Shown here: positions 6,826-16,338 of the stretch, piece by piece | Layout: every line of letters begins with the position of its first letter | Numbering within the stretch: position 1 is the first letter of the stretch | Origin: Streptomyces sp. NRRL S-455 | Lineage (GTDB): Bacteria > Actinomycetota > Actinomycetes > Streptomycetales > Streptomycetaceae | Assembly (NCBI RefSeq): GCF_000717875.1 | Contig: NZ_JOCT01000044.1 | Location: 1 to 32,179 of the forward strand | DNA: 32,179 bases | Direction of reading: 5' to 3' | Notes under the pieces: model-generated | What the model saw: the letters and a program-made list of their open reading frames with translations, nothing else | Database searches by the model: none | What the model was told of the DNA's origin: nothing | Made by a program: the position numbers and the translations under genes

Positions 6826-7944
6826 ATGAACACTTCGACGATCACATCCCAGTCGGCGTTCGACGGCTCCAGGCTGCGCGTCCTCCTGCTCGTCGATCTG
6901 CACGAAGGCGCCCAGCAACGGTTCCTCGACGCGTACGAGCACATGCGCAGCCGGGTCGCGTCGGTACCCGGTCACCTCGGCGACCAGCTGTGCCAGTCCG
7001 TGGAGAACCCGTCCCAGTGGCTCATCACGAGCGAATGGGAGACGGCGCCGCCGTATCTCGCCTGGGTGAACAGTGAGGAGCACCTCGAGACGGTCAAGCC
7101 CATGCAGGACTGCGTCCGTGACATACGGTCGATGCGCTACACGGTCCTTCGCGAGACCGGTCGGGCCGTCCCGCTCGGCGACCGGGCCGGCGAAGAACTT
7201 CAGGGAACCGTGCGGGTGGGCGACGGAGTGATCCGCCACGCACTGACGTTCACGGTCAAGCCCGGCTCCGAGTCGAAGGTCGCGGAGATCCTCGCCGGCT
7301 ACGCCCCGCCCCAGGCCCGCGCCGACGACACCACACGACTGCGCCGCACCACGCTGTTCATGCACGGCAACCGCGTCGTACGCACCGTCGAGGTGGAGGG
7401 CGACCTGCAGACGGCGCTGCGGCACGTCTCACGGCAGCCGGAGGTGCGGGCCGTGGAGGAAGCCCTCAACCCGCACCTGGAACTGAGCCGGGACCTGACC
7501 GACCCCGCGTCCGCACGGGCGTTCTTCATCCGGGCGGCCATGCCGGCCGTGCACCACGTGACGCGTGGCGGGGCGGAGCCGGCCGGTCTGCGGCGCCACG
7601 CGCTCTACTACCCGGCCCGTGAGGGCTGCGGGATGGTGTTGGCGAAGCTGCTCTCCCAGCAGGACGAGACCGCCGCGGACGACCCCGCGAGCCCCGTCCA
7701 CCGCAGCACCGTCTTCCACCGGGACGACCTGGTCGTCCGTCTCATCGACACGCTGGACCCCGAGACCGACCCGGTCAGGGCGCTCGCCATCCACGGCACG
7801 CGCAAGGCGGCCGTGCTGGCCCGCCTGCTCGACGGTGCCGCGCTCGGCGTGACAGGGCCCCTCTCGAGCGAACGGGACGCCACCCGCCTCCTGGCGCACA
7901 CCGAGATGACGCTGATCACCGACCGCACGGCCGACCGGTCCTGA
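6826..7944 (+). CDS. SchA/CurD-type protein with N-terminal ABM domain (whiE ORFI-like)
   Basis: A 372-residue first gene of the polyketide operon. Residues about 17-112 are an ABM/dimeric alpha-beta-barrel type domain ([19 protein letters not shown], then SEWE). Residues about 137-218 and 257-338 are two copies of one unit, each with RHAL at the start, a D-D, an R-T in a strand, VVR and a distal D..AL; together they make the SchA/CurD domain found in spore-pigment clusters (whiE, sch, cur). The exact reaction is not established, although such proteins are thought to act in oxygenation or cyclisation of the polyketide. The ATG has GAAGGAAGG about 12 bases upstream. The cupin follows after 61 bases with its own ribosome site. 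The N-terminal domain is closely related to the separate protein encoded at 16335-16682. Confidence 0.85.
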   Translation: MNTSTITSQSAFDGSRLRVLLLVDLHEGAQQRFLDAYEHMRSRVASVPGHLGDQLCQSVENPSQWLITSEWETAPPYLAWVNSEEHLETVKPMQDCVRDIRSMRYTVLRETGRAVPLGDRAGEELQGTVRVGDGVIRHALTFTVKPGSESKVAEILAGYAPPQARADDTTRLRRTTLFMHGNRVVRTVEVEGDLQTALRHVSRQPEVRAVEEALNPHLELSRDLTDPASARAFFIRAAMPAVHHVTRGGAEPAGLRRHALYYPAREGCGMVLAKLLSQQDETAADDPASPVHRSTVFHRDDLVVRLIDTLDPETDPVRALAIHGTRKAAVLARLLDGAALGVTGPLSSERDATRLLAHTEMTLITDRTADRS

Positions 7945-8005
7945 CGGACCGCGACGACACCGCCCGTGCACTCCCACCTCACCGAGACCGATCTGGAGAC
8001 GGACC

Positions 8006-8470
8006 ATGGACAAGACGCGCCCGCGCATCGTGGACATCAGCGAGACCGAGCCCAACCGCAGGCGCGGCGGCGACCTGCGCACCCTGCTCACCCCCCTCAC
8101 GGTGGGATCCACGAGCGGGTTCATGGGCATGGCCATCATGCAGCCCGGGGAACGCATCAGCGAGCACTACCACCCGTACTCCGAGGAGTTCGTGTACGTC
8201 GTCCAGGGCGAACTGGAAGTCGACCTGGACGACGAGACGCGCCCGGTCCGCGCCGACCAGGGCCTCATGATCCCCATCGGCATGCGGCACCGCTTCCGCA
8301 ACGTCGGTGACGTGGAAGCCCGCATGGTCTTCCATCTGTCCCCCCTGGCGCCGGAGCCGCGCCTCGGCCACGTCGACACGGAGACCCTGGAGGGAAGCGA
8401 GGCCGGCGGGCCGCACCCGGCCGTGCAGGCGGACGGCGCCCGGCCCGAACGACGAGGGGTCCCCTCGTGA
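8006..8470 (+). CDS. Cupin-domain polyketide protein (whiE ORFII-like)
   Basis: A 154-residue single cupin. Motif 1 is [21 protein letters not shown] with metal ligands His54, His56 and Glu60/61. Motif 2 is [11 protein letters not shown] with His95. A metal-dependent oxygenase, cyclase or isomerase role on the polyketide intermediate is plausible, and this gene sits second in spore-pigment operons of the whiE type. The C-terminal 35 residues are polar and low in structure. The ribosome site GGAG lies 7 bases before the ATG. The stop overlaps the KS-alpha GTG start by 4 bases, so production is coupled to the synthase. Confidence 0.88.
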   Translation: MDKTRPRIVDISETEPNRRRGGDLRTLLTPLTVGSTSGFMGMAIMQPGERISEHYHPYSEEFVYVVQGELEVDLDDETRPVRADQGLMIPIGMRHRFRNVGDVEARMVFHLSPLAPEPRLGHVDTETLEGSEAGGPHPAVQADGARPERRGVPS

Positions 8471-9735
8471 CGCGGCGGGTGGCGGTCACCGGTATCGGCG
8501 TCGTCGCCCCGGGCGGGATCGGCATATCGGCCTTCTGGGACCTGCTCTCCAGCGGCCGGACCGCGACGCGGGGCATCACCCTGTTCGATCCCGAGGGGCT
8601 GCGCTCCCGTATCGCGGCCGAATGCGACTTCGACCCGCTCGCGCACGGCCTCGACCCCGCCCAGGCCGAACGCGCCGACCGGTACATCCAGTTCGCCCTC
8701 GTCGCCGCCGCGGAGGCGGTGGCCGACTGCGGCATCGACTTCGGCGCGGAGAACCCCTGGCGGGTCGGTGTCTCGCTCGGCAGTGCCGTGGGCGGCACGA
8801 CCCGCCTGGAGCGCGACTACGTCCTGGTCAGCGAGCGAGGACAACGCTGGGACGTCGACCACCGGGCCGCCGAACCGCAGCTGCACCGGGCGTTCTCGCC
8901 CAGCACCCTGGCCTCCGACGTCGCCGAGCGCTTCGGCGCCCAGGGGCCCGTGCAGACCGTGTCCACCGGCTGCACCTCCGGACTCGACGCGGTGGGCTAC
9001 GGCTTCCACACGATCGAGGAGGGCCGCGCCGACATCTGCATCGCCGGAGCCTCGGACTCCCCGATCTCCCCGATCACCATGGCCTGCTTCGACGCCATCA
9101 GGGCGACGTCGCCGAACAACGACGACCCCGAGCACGCCTCCCGGCCCTTCGACGCCCACCGCAACGGATTCGTCATGGGCGAGGGCGCCGCGGTGCTCGT
9201 CCTGGAGGAGCTCGAACACGCCCGTGCCCGCGGCGCGCACGTCTACTGCGAGATCGGCGGCTACGCCACGTTCGGCAACGCGTACCACATGACCGGACTG
9301 ACCAGTGAGGGCCTGGAGATGGCCAAGGCCATCGACACCGCGCTCGGACAGGCCCGGCTGGATCCCACCCGCATCGACTACGTCAACGCCCACGGTTCCG
9401 GCACCCGCCAGAACGACCGTCACGAGACCGCCGCGGTCAAGCGGTCGCTGGGCGCCCACGCCTACGACACGCCCATGAGCTCGATCAAGTCCATGGTGGG
9501 CCACTCGCTCGGCGCGATCGGCGCGATCGAGGTGGTCGCCTGTGTGCTGGCCCTGGCCCACCAGGTGGTCCCGCCGACGGCGAACTACGAGACCCCGGAC
9601 CCCGAGTGCGACCTGGACTACGTGCCGCGTACCGCACGCCCGCGCAAGCTCGACAACGTGCTCTCCGTGGGCAGCGGTTTCGGCGGGTTCCAGTCCGCGG
9701 TGCTCCTGACGGGGCCGGGCGGGAGGAAACGATGA
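8467..9735 (+). CDS. Type II polyketide ketosynthase alpha subunit
   Basis: A 422-residue ketosynthase that performs decarboxylative condensation of malonyl-ACP to build the poly-beta-keto chain. The active-site Cys169 is in [15 protein letters not shown], His309 in [13 protein letters not shown], and Lys341 and His346 in [15 protein letters not shown], so the catalytic set is complete. The GTG start overlaps the cupin stop, and the stop overlaps the KS-beta start (ATGA), as expected for a stoichiometric alpha/beta heterodimer. The closest relatives by pattern are the spore-pigment KS-alpha proteins (whiE ORFIII). No acyltransferase is encoded nearby, so malonyl loading would use the fatty-acid malonyltransferase, as in other type II systems. 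Confidence 0.95.
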   Translation: MTRRVAVTGIGVVAPGGIGISAFWDLLSSGRTATRGITLFDPEGLRSRIAAECDFDPLAHGLDPAQAERADRYIQFALVAAAEAVADCGIDFGAENPWRVGVSLGSAVGGTTRLERDYVLVSERGQRWDVDHRAAEPQLHRAFSPSTLASDVAERFGAQGPVQTVSTGCTSGLDAVGYGFHTIEEGRADICIAGASDSPISPITMACFDAIRATSPNNDDPEHASRPFDAHRNGFVMGEGAAVLVLEELEHARARGAHVYCEIGGYATFGNAYHMTGLTSEGLEMAKAIDTALGQARLDPTRIDYVNAHGSGTRQNDRHETAAVKRSLGAHAYDTPMSSIKSMVGHSLGAIGAIEVVACVLALAHQVVPPTANYETPDPECDLDYVPRTARPRKLDNVLSVGSGFGGFQSAVLLTGPGGRKR

Positions 9736-10967
9736 GTGCTCAAGCGACCCGGCACACGGCCATCACCGGGATCGGTGTGGTCGCGCCCAACGGAACCGAC
9801 ACCGGGACCTACTGGAAGTCCGTCCGGGAGGGTCTGTTCGTCCTCGACCGGATATCCCGGGAGGGGTGTGGGCACCTGCCGCTCCGCGTCGCCGGCGAGG
9901 TGCGGGGGTTCGATCCCTCGGCCCTCATCGAGGAGACCTTTCTCGTCCAGACCGACCGGTTCAGCCACTTCGCGATGGCCGCCGCCGACGCGGCCCTGAA
10001 GGACGCGGGACTGAGCGACGCCGCCGCCGGCTCCCCGTACTCGGTCGGTGTGGTCACCGCCGCCGGGTCCGGTGGCGGTGAGTTCGGCCAGCGGGAGCTG
10101 CAGCGGCTGTGGGGGCAGGGATCCCGTTTCGTCGGCCCCTACCAGTCCATCGCCTGGTTCTACGCGGCCAGCACGGGCCAGATATCCATCCGCGGTGGCC
10201 TCAAGGGCCCCTGTGGCGTGGTCGCGAGCGACGAGGCCGGTGGCCTGGACGCCGTCGCGCACGCCGCCCGGACCGTGGGGCGTGGGACCGACGTGGTCGT
10301 GGTCGGCGCGGCCGAGGCGCCGCTCGCTCCGTACTCGATGGTCTGCCAGCTCGGCTACCCGGAACTCAGCACGGCCGAGGACCCCGCACGGGCCTATCGT
10401 CCCTTCACCTCCGCGGCCTGCGGCTTCGCGCCGGCCGAGGGCGGTGCCGTGCTGATCGTCGAGGACGCCGGCCGCGCCCGCGACCGTGGGGCGGAGATCC
10501 GCGCCGTCGTGGCGGGCCACGCGGCCACCTTCACCGGTGCCTCGCGGTGGGACCGGTCACGCGAGGGACTCGCCCAGGCGATACGCGGTGCCCTCGACGA
10601 GGCCGGCTGCGCACCGGAGGAGATCGACGTGGTCTTCGCCGACGCGATGGGTGTCCCGGACGCGGACCGCGCCGAGGCCCTCGCCCTCGTCGACGCGCTC
10701 GGCCCGCACGGCGGCCGGGTGCCCGTCACGGCCCCCAAGACCGGCATCGGCCGCTCCTACTGCGGGGCACCGGTGCTGGACGTCGCGGCGGCGGTGATGG
10801 CCATGGAACAGGGACACATCCCGCCCACGCCGAACGTCTTCGACATCTGCCACGACATCGACCTGGTGACCTCGCAGGCCCGCCCGGCCGAGCTCCGCAC
10901 GGCCCTGGTCCTCAGCCGTGGACTCATGGGCTCCAACGCGGCCCTGGTACTGCGCCGGGGCCACTGA
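9732..10967 (+). CDS. Type II polyketide ketosynthase beta subunit (chain-length factor)
   Basis: A 411-residue partner of KS-alpha that shapes the chain-elongation tunnel and sets polyketide length. It starts at the ATG overlapping the KS-alpha stop; a longer reading in the same frame only covers KS-alpha sequence. It lacks the active Cys: the aligned segment is [13 protein letters not shown], with Glu168 where KS-alpha has Cys169 and where most chain-length factors have Gln. C-terminal KS motifs are degenerate ([25 protein letters not shown]). The family resemblance is to whiE ORFIV, whose system makes a long (C24) chain, so a similar length is inferred, not shown. An ACP gene follows after 28 bases. 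Confidence 0.94.
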   Translation: MSAQATRHTAITGIGVVAPNGTDTGTYWKSVREGLFVLDRISREGCGHLPLRVAGEVRGFDPSALIEETFLVQTDRFSHFAMAAADAALKDAGLSDAAAGSPYSVGVVTAAGSGGGEFGQRELQRLWGQGSRFVGPYQSIAWFYAASTGQISIRGGLKGPCGVVASDEAGGLDAVAHAARTVGRGTDVVVVGAAEAPLAPYSMVCQLGYPELSTAEDPARAYRPFTSAACGFAPAEGGAVLIVEDAGRARDRGAEIRAVVAGHAATFTGASRWDRSREGLAQAIRGALDEAGCAPEEIDVVFADAMGVPDADRAEALALVDALGPHGGRVPVTAPKTGIGRSYCGAPVLDVAAAVMAMEQGHIPPTPNVFDICHDIDLVTSQARPAELRTALVLSRGLMGSNAALVLRRGH

Positions 10968-10995
10968 GCCGCACCGCACGACAAGGAGAACGCGC

Positions 10996-11716
<721 letters not shown>

Positions 11717-11742
11717 GCGGCACCCTCACCCGAGGAGAACCC

Positions 11743-12084
11743 ATGCACCACGCCCTGATCGTCGCCCGGATGGCTCCGCACTCGGCCCCGGACATCGCCG
11801 AGGTCTTCGCGGCCTCCGACCGCGGCGAACTGCCGCACCTCGTCGGGGTGACCCAGCGCTCCCTGTTCCAGTTCGGCGATGTGTACATGCACTTCATCGA
11901 GGCCGAACAGGACCCGGGCCCCGCCATCGCGCGGGTGGCCGGGCACCCCGAGTTCCTCGACATCAGCAAGAGGCTCGCCGCGTACGTCAGCCCGTACGAC
12001 CCGGAGACCTGGCGGGGTCCGAAGGACGCGATGGCGCAGCGCTTCTACCACTGGGAGAGGGACGCGGCCCCGGCCACCCGGTGA
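11743..12084 (+). CDS. TcmI-family polyketide cyclase (whiE ORFVII-like)
   Basis: A 113-residue small ferredoxin-like cyclase of the TcmI family, which closes later rings of the aromatic polyketide. Recognisable segments are HALIVARMAPHSAPDIAEVFAASD, LPHLVGVTQRSLFQFGDVYMHFIEAE, and the C-terminal YDPETWRGPKDAMAQRFYHW. The start is the ATG with GAGGAG 6 bases upstream; the same frame is open further upstream but only over the aromatase. It is the last gene of the seven-gene plus-strand operon and is followed by a very strong hairpin terminator. Confidence 0.92.
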   Translation: MHHALIVARMAPHSAPDIAEVFAASDRGELPHLVGVTQRSLFQFGDVYMHFIEAEQDPGPAIARVAGHPEFLDISKRLAAYVSPYDPETWRGPKDAMAQRFYHWERDAAPATR

Positions 12085-12098
12085 AGCGGTACGACGAC

Positions 12099-12131
12099 AA
12101 AGGCCGCTGCCCGTCGCGGGCAGCGGCCTTT
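12099..12131. terminator. Bidirectional terminator between convergent pigment genes
   Basis: AAAGGCCGCTGCCCG (12099-12113) and CGGGCAGCGGCCTTT (12117-12131) form a 15-bp perfect stem with a 3-base loop and T-rich/A-rich ends. It lies 14 bases after the plus-strand cyclase and 30 bases after the minus-strand amidohydrolase, so it can serve both. Confidence 0.9.
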
Positions 12132-12161
12132 CTCGTGTGCGGCTGCGACTCGTGTGTGCGG

Positions 12162-13154
12162 CTACGAGGGGGAGCCGCGGTCCAGGGCCGGCAGCAGACG
12201 CAGGGCGTTGTCCCGGTTGATGCCCCGGAGTTGCTCGGGGGAAAGGGCGGGATCGCTGTCCAGAGCGGGGGTCGCGACGTCGGCGATGACCTGTGCGGGC
12301 GTGGGCGGCCAGTCCGTGCCGAAGAGGATGCGGCCCGGATCCACCGTGGCCAGCAGCGTGGGGGTGGAGGAGGGGGACATGGGGCCGGCGGTGTCGAAGT
12401 AGAACCGGTGCAGGTAGTCACGGACCCTGCTCGGCTCGATCGCGGGGGTGAGGTGACCGCCGAAGAGTTCGAGCCTGGTGGCCATGTACGGCAGGAAGCC
12501 GCCTCCGTGCGGAAGGACGAAGCTGAGATTCGGGTAGCGGTCCAGGGTGCCGTTCCTGATCAGGTTGATGGCAGCGCGCGTGGTGTCCATCAGGAAGTCG
12601 CACACGAAGGGCGGCATCCCCGGCAGTCCGGGACCGCCGTCCTTGCCGCCGGCCGGTACTTCCATGGGGTGCGTGCTGATGACGGCGGACCGCTCGTCCA
12701 GCTCCCGCAGGAGGCTGTCGTGGGAGTCGTCGCCCAGGTAGACGCCGTCCATGCTCGTTCTCGTGCTCACCCCCACGGCGCCGAGTTCGTCGAGTCCGTA
12801 GCGCAAGCTCCACCGGGAGAGCTCCAGGTCGTCGAGGAAGACCGGAGTGAAGAAGGCGAAGCGCGCGGGGTGGGCCTCGACGACATCGGCCGCGGCCCGC
12901 AGGGCGATCCGTGCGCTCTCCTGACGTTCCGCGGGCTCACGGAAGCGTCCGAGCATCGCGACGGTCATGACGGCCGTGCTGATGCCCGTCTTGTCCATGA
13001 CCTCCAGGGCCGTGTCCATGTCCCAGTGCGTCCACCAGGGCAGCTTGTCGCGTCTGACGACGCCGTGGTCCTCGGCCCAGTCCAGCCAGGCGGGCGCGGT
13101 GAAATGGTGGTGGACGTCCACTCGGCCCGCGACGGGGCCGTCTTCGATGGTCAT
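12162..13154 (-). CDS. Amidohydrolase, ACMSD/gamma-resorcylate decarboxylase-like
   Basis: A 330-residue TIM-barrel amidohydrolase of the amidohydrolase-2 (ACMSD-like) family. Metal and catalytic positions are visible: VDVHHHF (His15 and His17), His162 in VISTHPMEVP, His216 in VLPHGGGF and Asp281 in FGTDWPP. Family members include non-oxidative aromatic acid decarboxylases and lactone hydrolases. In this cluster it may decarboxylate or open the aromatic polyketide (inference). The start has GAGGA about 8 bases upstream. It follows the FAD monooxygenase on the same strand after 46 bases that include a G-rich run. It is not part of the original eight-gene whiE set as I remember it. Confidence 0.87.
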   Translation of the reverse strand: MTIEDGPVAGRVDVHHHFTAPAWLDWAEDHGVVRRDKLPWWTHWDMDTALEVMDKTGISTAVMTVAMLGRFREPAERQESARIALRAAADVVEAHPARFAFFTPVFLDDLELSRWSLRYGLDELGAVGVSTRTSMDGVYLGDDSHDSLLRELDERSAVISTHPMEVPAGGKDGGPGLPGMPPFVCDFLMDTTRAAINLIRNGTLDRYPNLSFVLPHGGGFLPYMATRLELFGGHLTPAIEPSRVRDYLHRFYFDTAGPMSPSSTPTLLATVDPGRILFGTDWPPTPAQVIADVATPALDSDPALSPEQLRGINRDNALRLLPALDRGSPS

Positions 13155-13179
13155 CGGCGTGTCCTCGGAGTCGCTCGGT

Positions 13180-13197
13180 GGGTGGTGGGTGGGTGGG
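13180..13197 (+). other. G-quadruplex-capable sequence
   Basis: GGGTGGTGGGTGGGTGGG: four GGG tracts (plus one GG) separated by single bases or by TGGT. It sits in the 46-base gap between two minus-strand genes, so the G-rich strand is the template and the mRNA carries the C-rich copy. Confidence 0.6.
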
Positions 13198-13200
13198 TGC

Positions 13201-14841
13201 TCAGTCGCGGCAGAGCACGGTGCGCAGCACGTCCGTCAGTTCACGGTCGGCGGACGGCGTGTGGGCGTGCGCGCGCCATGCGACGAAACCGTCCGGGCGC
13301 ACGAGCACGGCACCGTCCTCGGCCGTGCCGTGCAGCGAAGCCCAGTCGGCGTCCGGTTCGGGCGCCAGGTCGTGATCAGGGCCGTCCCCCACGAGATACG
13401 TCTCGACCGGGACGCCCAGCTCTTCTGAGGCCCGCTCCGCCGCGCGGCGCCACCCCCCGCCCTCGGGCCCGGCCAGCAGGACGAAGGAACGCTCGTACAG
13501 GTCCAGAGTGGAGATCCTGGCGCCGTCCCTCCTGACCCACATGTGGGGTGCGCGGCTCCCCGGCTCTCCGCCCAGCTCGAAGTCGTCCGGGACGACCGGC
13601 CGCTCGGGGGAGCCGCCCACCACGGCGTCGGACGCGTACCGATAGCAGAGGGCGACCGTCATCAGGTCCGCCGGGTCGTCGTTGCGTCCCGACGGCCTGA
13701 ACCCCGGGTGCTGCTCCTCGACCGCCTGCTGAGAGGCCCGGGTGCTCGTCGCGAGGGCCACCGGCCGGCGCTCGCGCTCGTACGTTTCGAGCAGCCGCGG
13801 GCCGGCCCAGCCGCGGAGCACCGCGGCGAGCTTCCAGGCGAGGTTGTGGGCGTCCTGGATCCCGGTGTTGGAGCCGAACGCCCCGGTGGGCGGCATTTCA
13901 TGCGCCGAGTCCCCGGCCAGGAAGACCCGGCCCCGCTGATAACTGTCCGCGACCAGTTTCGATGCGTGCCAAGGGGCCTTTCCGGTGATCTCGACATCGA
14001 TGTCCGGGACCCCGACGGCCGCCCGGACGTGTGCCGCGCAGCGCTCGTTGCTGAAGTCCTCCAGTGATTCACCCTGGTCCGGGACCCAGGGAATGTGGAT
14101 GACCCATCTCTCTTCGTTGTCCACGGGCAGCAGGGCGCCTTCGCCCTGCGGATCGGTGAAATAGCAGACAATGAAACGCTTTTGCCCCACGTATTCCTTG
14201 AGTCCCTTGCTCCGGAAGGTGACGCTGATGTTGTGGAAAAGGGCTCCGGGGCCTGACTGGGTGATTCCCAGACGCTCGCGGACGGGGCTTCTCGGGCCGT
14301 CGGCGGCCACCAGGAAGCCGGCCTTCACGGTGTATGTCTCACCGGACTCCCGGCTCATGATCTGGGCCCGGACGCCGTCCCCGTCCTGCGTGAAGGACAG
14401 CAGCTCCGTGCCGAAGCGGACGTCCCCGCCCTGCCGGGCGCGTTCGAGCAGGACCGGCTCCAGGTCGTTCTGGCTGCACAGGCACCAGTTCGAGGAGCTG
14501 ACGCTGGAGACGTCCGTGCCCGCGGAGATGTCCTGGATGATCCAGCGGCGCCGGCTGCCCGTGAGGGTGTCCACCTGGAGGACCCCGTCGTTCCCGGCGA
14601 GAGCGAAGGCCGCCTCCCGGACACGCTGCTCCAGTCCGGCGGTCCGGAAGATCTCCATGGTGCGCACGTTGTTCCCACGGCCGCGTGGGTGAGTCGATGT
14701 CGCGGCGTGCCGCTCCACCAGCATGTGCTCGATTCCGAGACGTCCCAGGAACACGGACGTGGAAAGTCCCACCAGGGATCCCCCCACGACGAGAACTGGT
14801 ACGGATTCCGCTGCGCGTCCGCTCACTGGCTTCCTCAGCAT
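13201..14841 (-). CDS. FAD-dependent aromatic polyketide hydroxylase (whiE ORFVIII-like)
   Basis: A 546-residue flavoprotein monooxygenase of the PheA/TfdB/PgaE class. The N-terminal FAD dinucleotide fold is VLVVGGSLVGLSTSVFLGRLG (about 16-36), followed by the RGNNVRTMEIFRTAGLE segment. The NADPH/FAD DG motif is in LVAADGPRSPVRERLG, and the ribose-binding GD motif is in VFLAGDSAHEMPPTGAFGSNTGIQDAHNLAWKL. The C-terminal thioredoxin-like domain (about 400-546) is complete. It uses NAD(P)H and O2 to hydroxylate an aromatic ring. In whiE the equivalent gene is also transcribed opposite to the synthase operon. It is divergent from the P450 across a 231-base control region. No clear ribosome site precedes the ATG. 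Confidence 0.92.
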   Translation of the reverse strand: MLRKPVSGRAAESVPVLVVGGSLVGLSTSVFLGRLGIEHMLVERHAATSTHPRGRGNNVRTMEIFRTAGLEQRVREAAFALAGNDGVLQVDTLTGSRRRWIIQDISAGTDVSSVSSSNWCLCSQNDLEPVLLERARQGGDVRFGTELLSFTQDGDGVRAQIMSRESGETYTVKAGFLVAADGPRSPVRERLGITQSGPGALFHNISVTFRSKGLKEYVGQKRFIVCYFTDPQGEGALLPVDNEERWVIHIPWVPDQGESLEDFSNERCAAHVRAAVGVPDIDVEITGKAPWHASKLVADSYQRGRVFLAGDSAHEMPPTGAFGSNTGIQDAHNLAWKLAAVLRGWAGPRLLETYERERRPVALATSTRASQQAVEEQHPGFRPSGRNDDPADLMTVALCYRYASDAVVGGSPERPVVPDDFELGGEPGSRAPHMWVRRDGARISTLDLYERSFVLLAGPEGGGWRRAAERASEELGVPVETYLVGDGPDHDLAPEPDADWASLHGTAEDGAVLVRPDGFVAWRAHAHTPSADRELTDVLRTVLCRD

Positions 14842-14868
14842 TCGGCGACTGCCCGGCCCGCGGATTGG

Positions 14869-14892
14869 CGGACTGGTCCGTCCAAAACGTTT
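14869..14892. promoter_or_regulatory. Divergent control region of the FAD oxygenase and P450
   Basis: The 231 bases between the two divergent starts (14841 and 15073) hold CGGAC-TG-GTCCG (14869-14880) and the palindrome AAACGTTT (14885-14892), both close to the FAD-gene start. In S. coelicolor the equivalent FAD-gene promoter depends on a sporulation sigma factor; I cannot identify a matching -10/-35 pair here. Confidence 0.3.
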
Positions 14893-15072
14893 ACCAAGCG
14901 AAGACCAAGGGCGCGATCCGGGGCTTCCCGTAATACGCCGGCCGGGTCAACCGCGCTTTCCACGCGGCACTTACGGGGCCTCCGACCCGTATGGCCCAGC
15001 CGCGTTTGCCGCGCGGCGCCGGACGGGAAACGGTGTGTCCGACCGACGGAACTTCTGCCCCGGGGACCAGTC

Positions 15073-16338
15073 ATGACGCAAGCGTTCGCATCCGAGTCCG
15101 AGGAAATGTCGTCAGAAGAGGCCGCCGCCGCGGCCTCGGCCTGCAGCCGGGAGTTCCGCGCGAACCCGCATCCCGTCTACGCCGCGCTCAGGTCGCAGGC
15201 ACCGGTGTGCCCGCTGTCGCCCCCGCACGGGGTGGACACGTACCTCATCACCCGGTACGACGACGCCCGCGCCGCCCTGGCCGACCCCCGGCTGAGCAAG
15301 GACATGTACGGCGCCATCGACGCCTACCACCGGATCTTCGGCGACTCGTCGATCGCGCTGGACGACAACATGCTGTTCTCGGACCCGCCGAAGCACACCA
15401 GGCTCCGCAGGATCGTCGGCTCCACCTTCACGCCCAAGCGGGTGGAGTCGCTGCGGCAGCAGGTCCAGAAGATCACGGACGGCCTGCTCGACCGGTGCCC
15501 GGCCTCGGAGCCCGTGAACCTGCTCCCGGAGTTCTGTTTCCCGCTGCCGCTGCACGTGATCTGTGAGCTCCTGGGCGTCCCGGAGAACGAGCGCAAGCAG
15601 GCCCAGGAGTGGTCCGCCACCGTCGCTCAGACGGGCTTCGGGCCGGAGGCGCGCAAGGCGCTGGAACTGGCCGAGGGGAACCTGCGCGACTATCTCGTGG
15701 ACCTGATCGCGCGCAAGCGGAGCGAGCCGGACGGAGCTCTGCTCAGCGCGCTCGTCACGGCACAGGACCAGGACGGCGCGCTCACCGACGGCGAACTCGT
15801 CTCCACCGCGTGGGTGCTGCTGTTCGCGGGGCACAAGTCGACCGCGTACCAGATCGGCAACGCCGTCTACCACCTGCTCTGCCGACCGGAGCAGAAGCGT
15901 CTGGCCATGCGGGACCCGAAGGCGATGGCCGCGGCCGTCGAGGAGATCTTCCGGTTCGAGACCTCCGTGGAGAACTCGACGTTCCGCTACGCCAAGGAGG
16001 ACGTCGAGATCCGCGACACCCTCATCCCCAAGGGCGCGCTGGTGCAGATCTCGCTCACGTCGGCCAACCGGGACCCGGAGATGTTCCCCGACCCGGACGA
16101 CATGGACGTCGAGCGCCCGAACGTCCAGGCGACGCACCTCGCCTTCGGTCTCGGCCCGCACTACTGCATCGGTGCCCCGCTGGCCCGGCTGGAGATGCAG
16201 GTCGCCCTCACCACGCTCTTCCAGCGCCACCCCCGCATGGCGCTGGCCGTGGAGCCGGAGGAGGCACGCTGGCTGACCGTGCCGTTCCCCGCCTTCCGCG
16301 GGCTGGCCGAGCTGCCCGTCGTCCTCGACCCGTCGTGA
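15073..16338 (+). CDS. Cytochrome P450 of the pigment cluster
   Basis: A 421-residue bacterial class I P450, starting at the ATG at 15073; the frame is open upstream, but residues there do not resemble a P450 and overlap the divergent promoter. The heme-binding loop is FGLGPHYCIG with Cys365. The K-helix ExxR is Glu291-Ile-Phe-Arg294. Helix B-prime/C is around DNMLFSDPPKHTRLRR (the common W/H-xxx-R region). The I-helix motif is FAGHKST (252-257), where the usual acidic residue is Lys255 and the usual Thr is Ser256. It needs external ferredoxin and reductase, and neither is encoded here. A role in late oxidation or coupling of the aromatic polyketide is inferred. Its stop overlaps the next gene by 4 bases (GTGA). 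Confidence 0.93.
   Translation: MTQAFASESEEMSSEEAAAAASACSREFRANPHPVYAALRSQAPVCPLSPPHGVDTYLITRYDDARAALADPRLSKDMYGAIDAYHRIFGDSSIALDDNMLFSDPPKHTRLRRIVGSTFTPKRVESLRQQVQKITDGLLDRCPASEPVNLLPEFCFPLPLHVICELLGVPENERKQAQEWSATVAQTGFGPEARKALELAEGNLRDYLVDLIARKRSEPDGALLSALVTAQDQDGALTDGELVSTAWVLLFAGHKSTAYQIGNAVYHLLCRPEQKRLAMRDPKAMAAAVEEIFRFETSVENSTFRYAKEDVEIRDTLIPKGALVQISLTSANRDPEMFPDPDDMDVERPNVQATHLAFGLGPHYCIGAPLARLEMQVALTTLFQRHPRMALAVEPEEARWLTVPFPAFRGLAELPVVLDPS

Noticed and set aside
8167..9561. A 464-codon minus-strand frame opposite KS-alpha
   Set aside because: It is antisense to a ketosynthase with all catalytic residues and has no ribosome site or motif.
14689..15072. N-terminal extension of the P450 by 128 codons
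   Set aside because: It would overlap the start of the divergent FAD gene and the control region, and P450 similarity begins only after the ATG at 15073.
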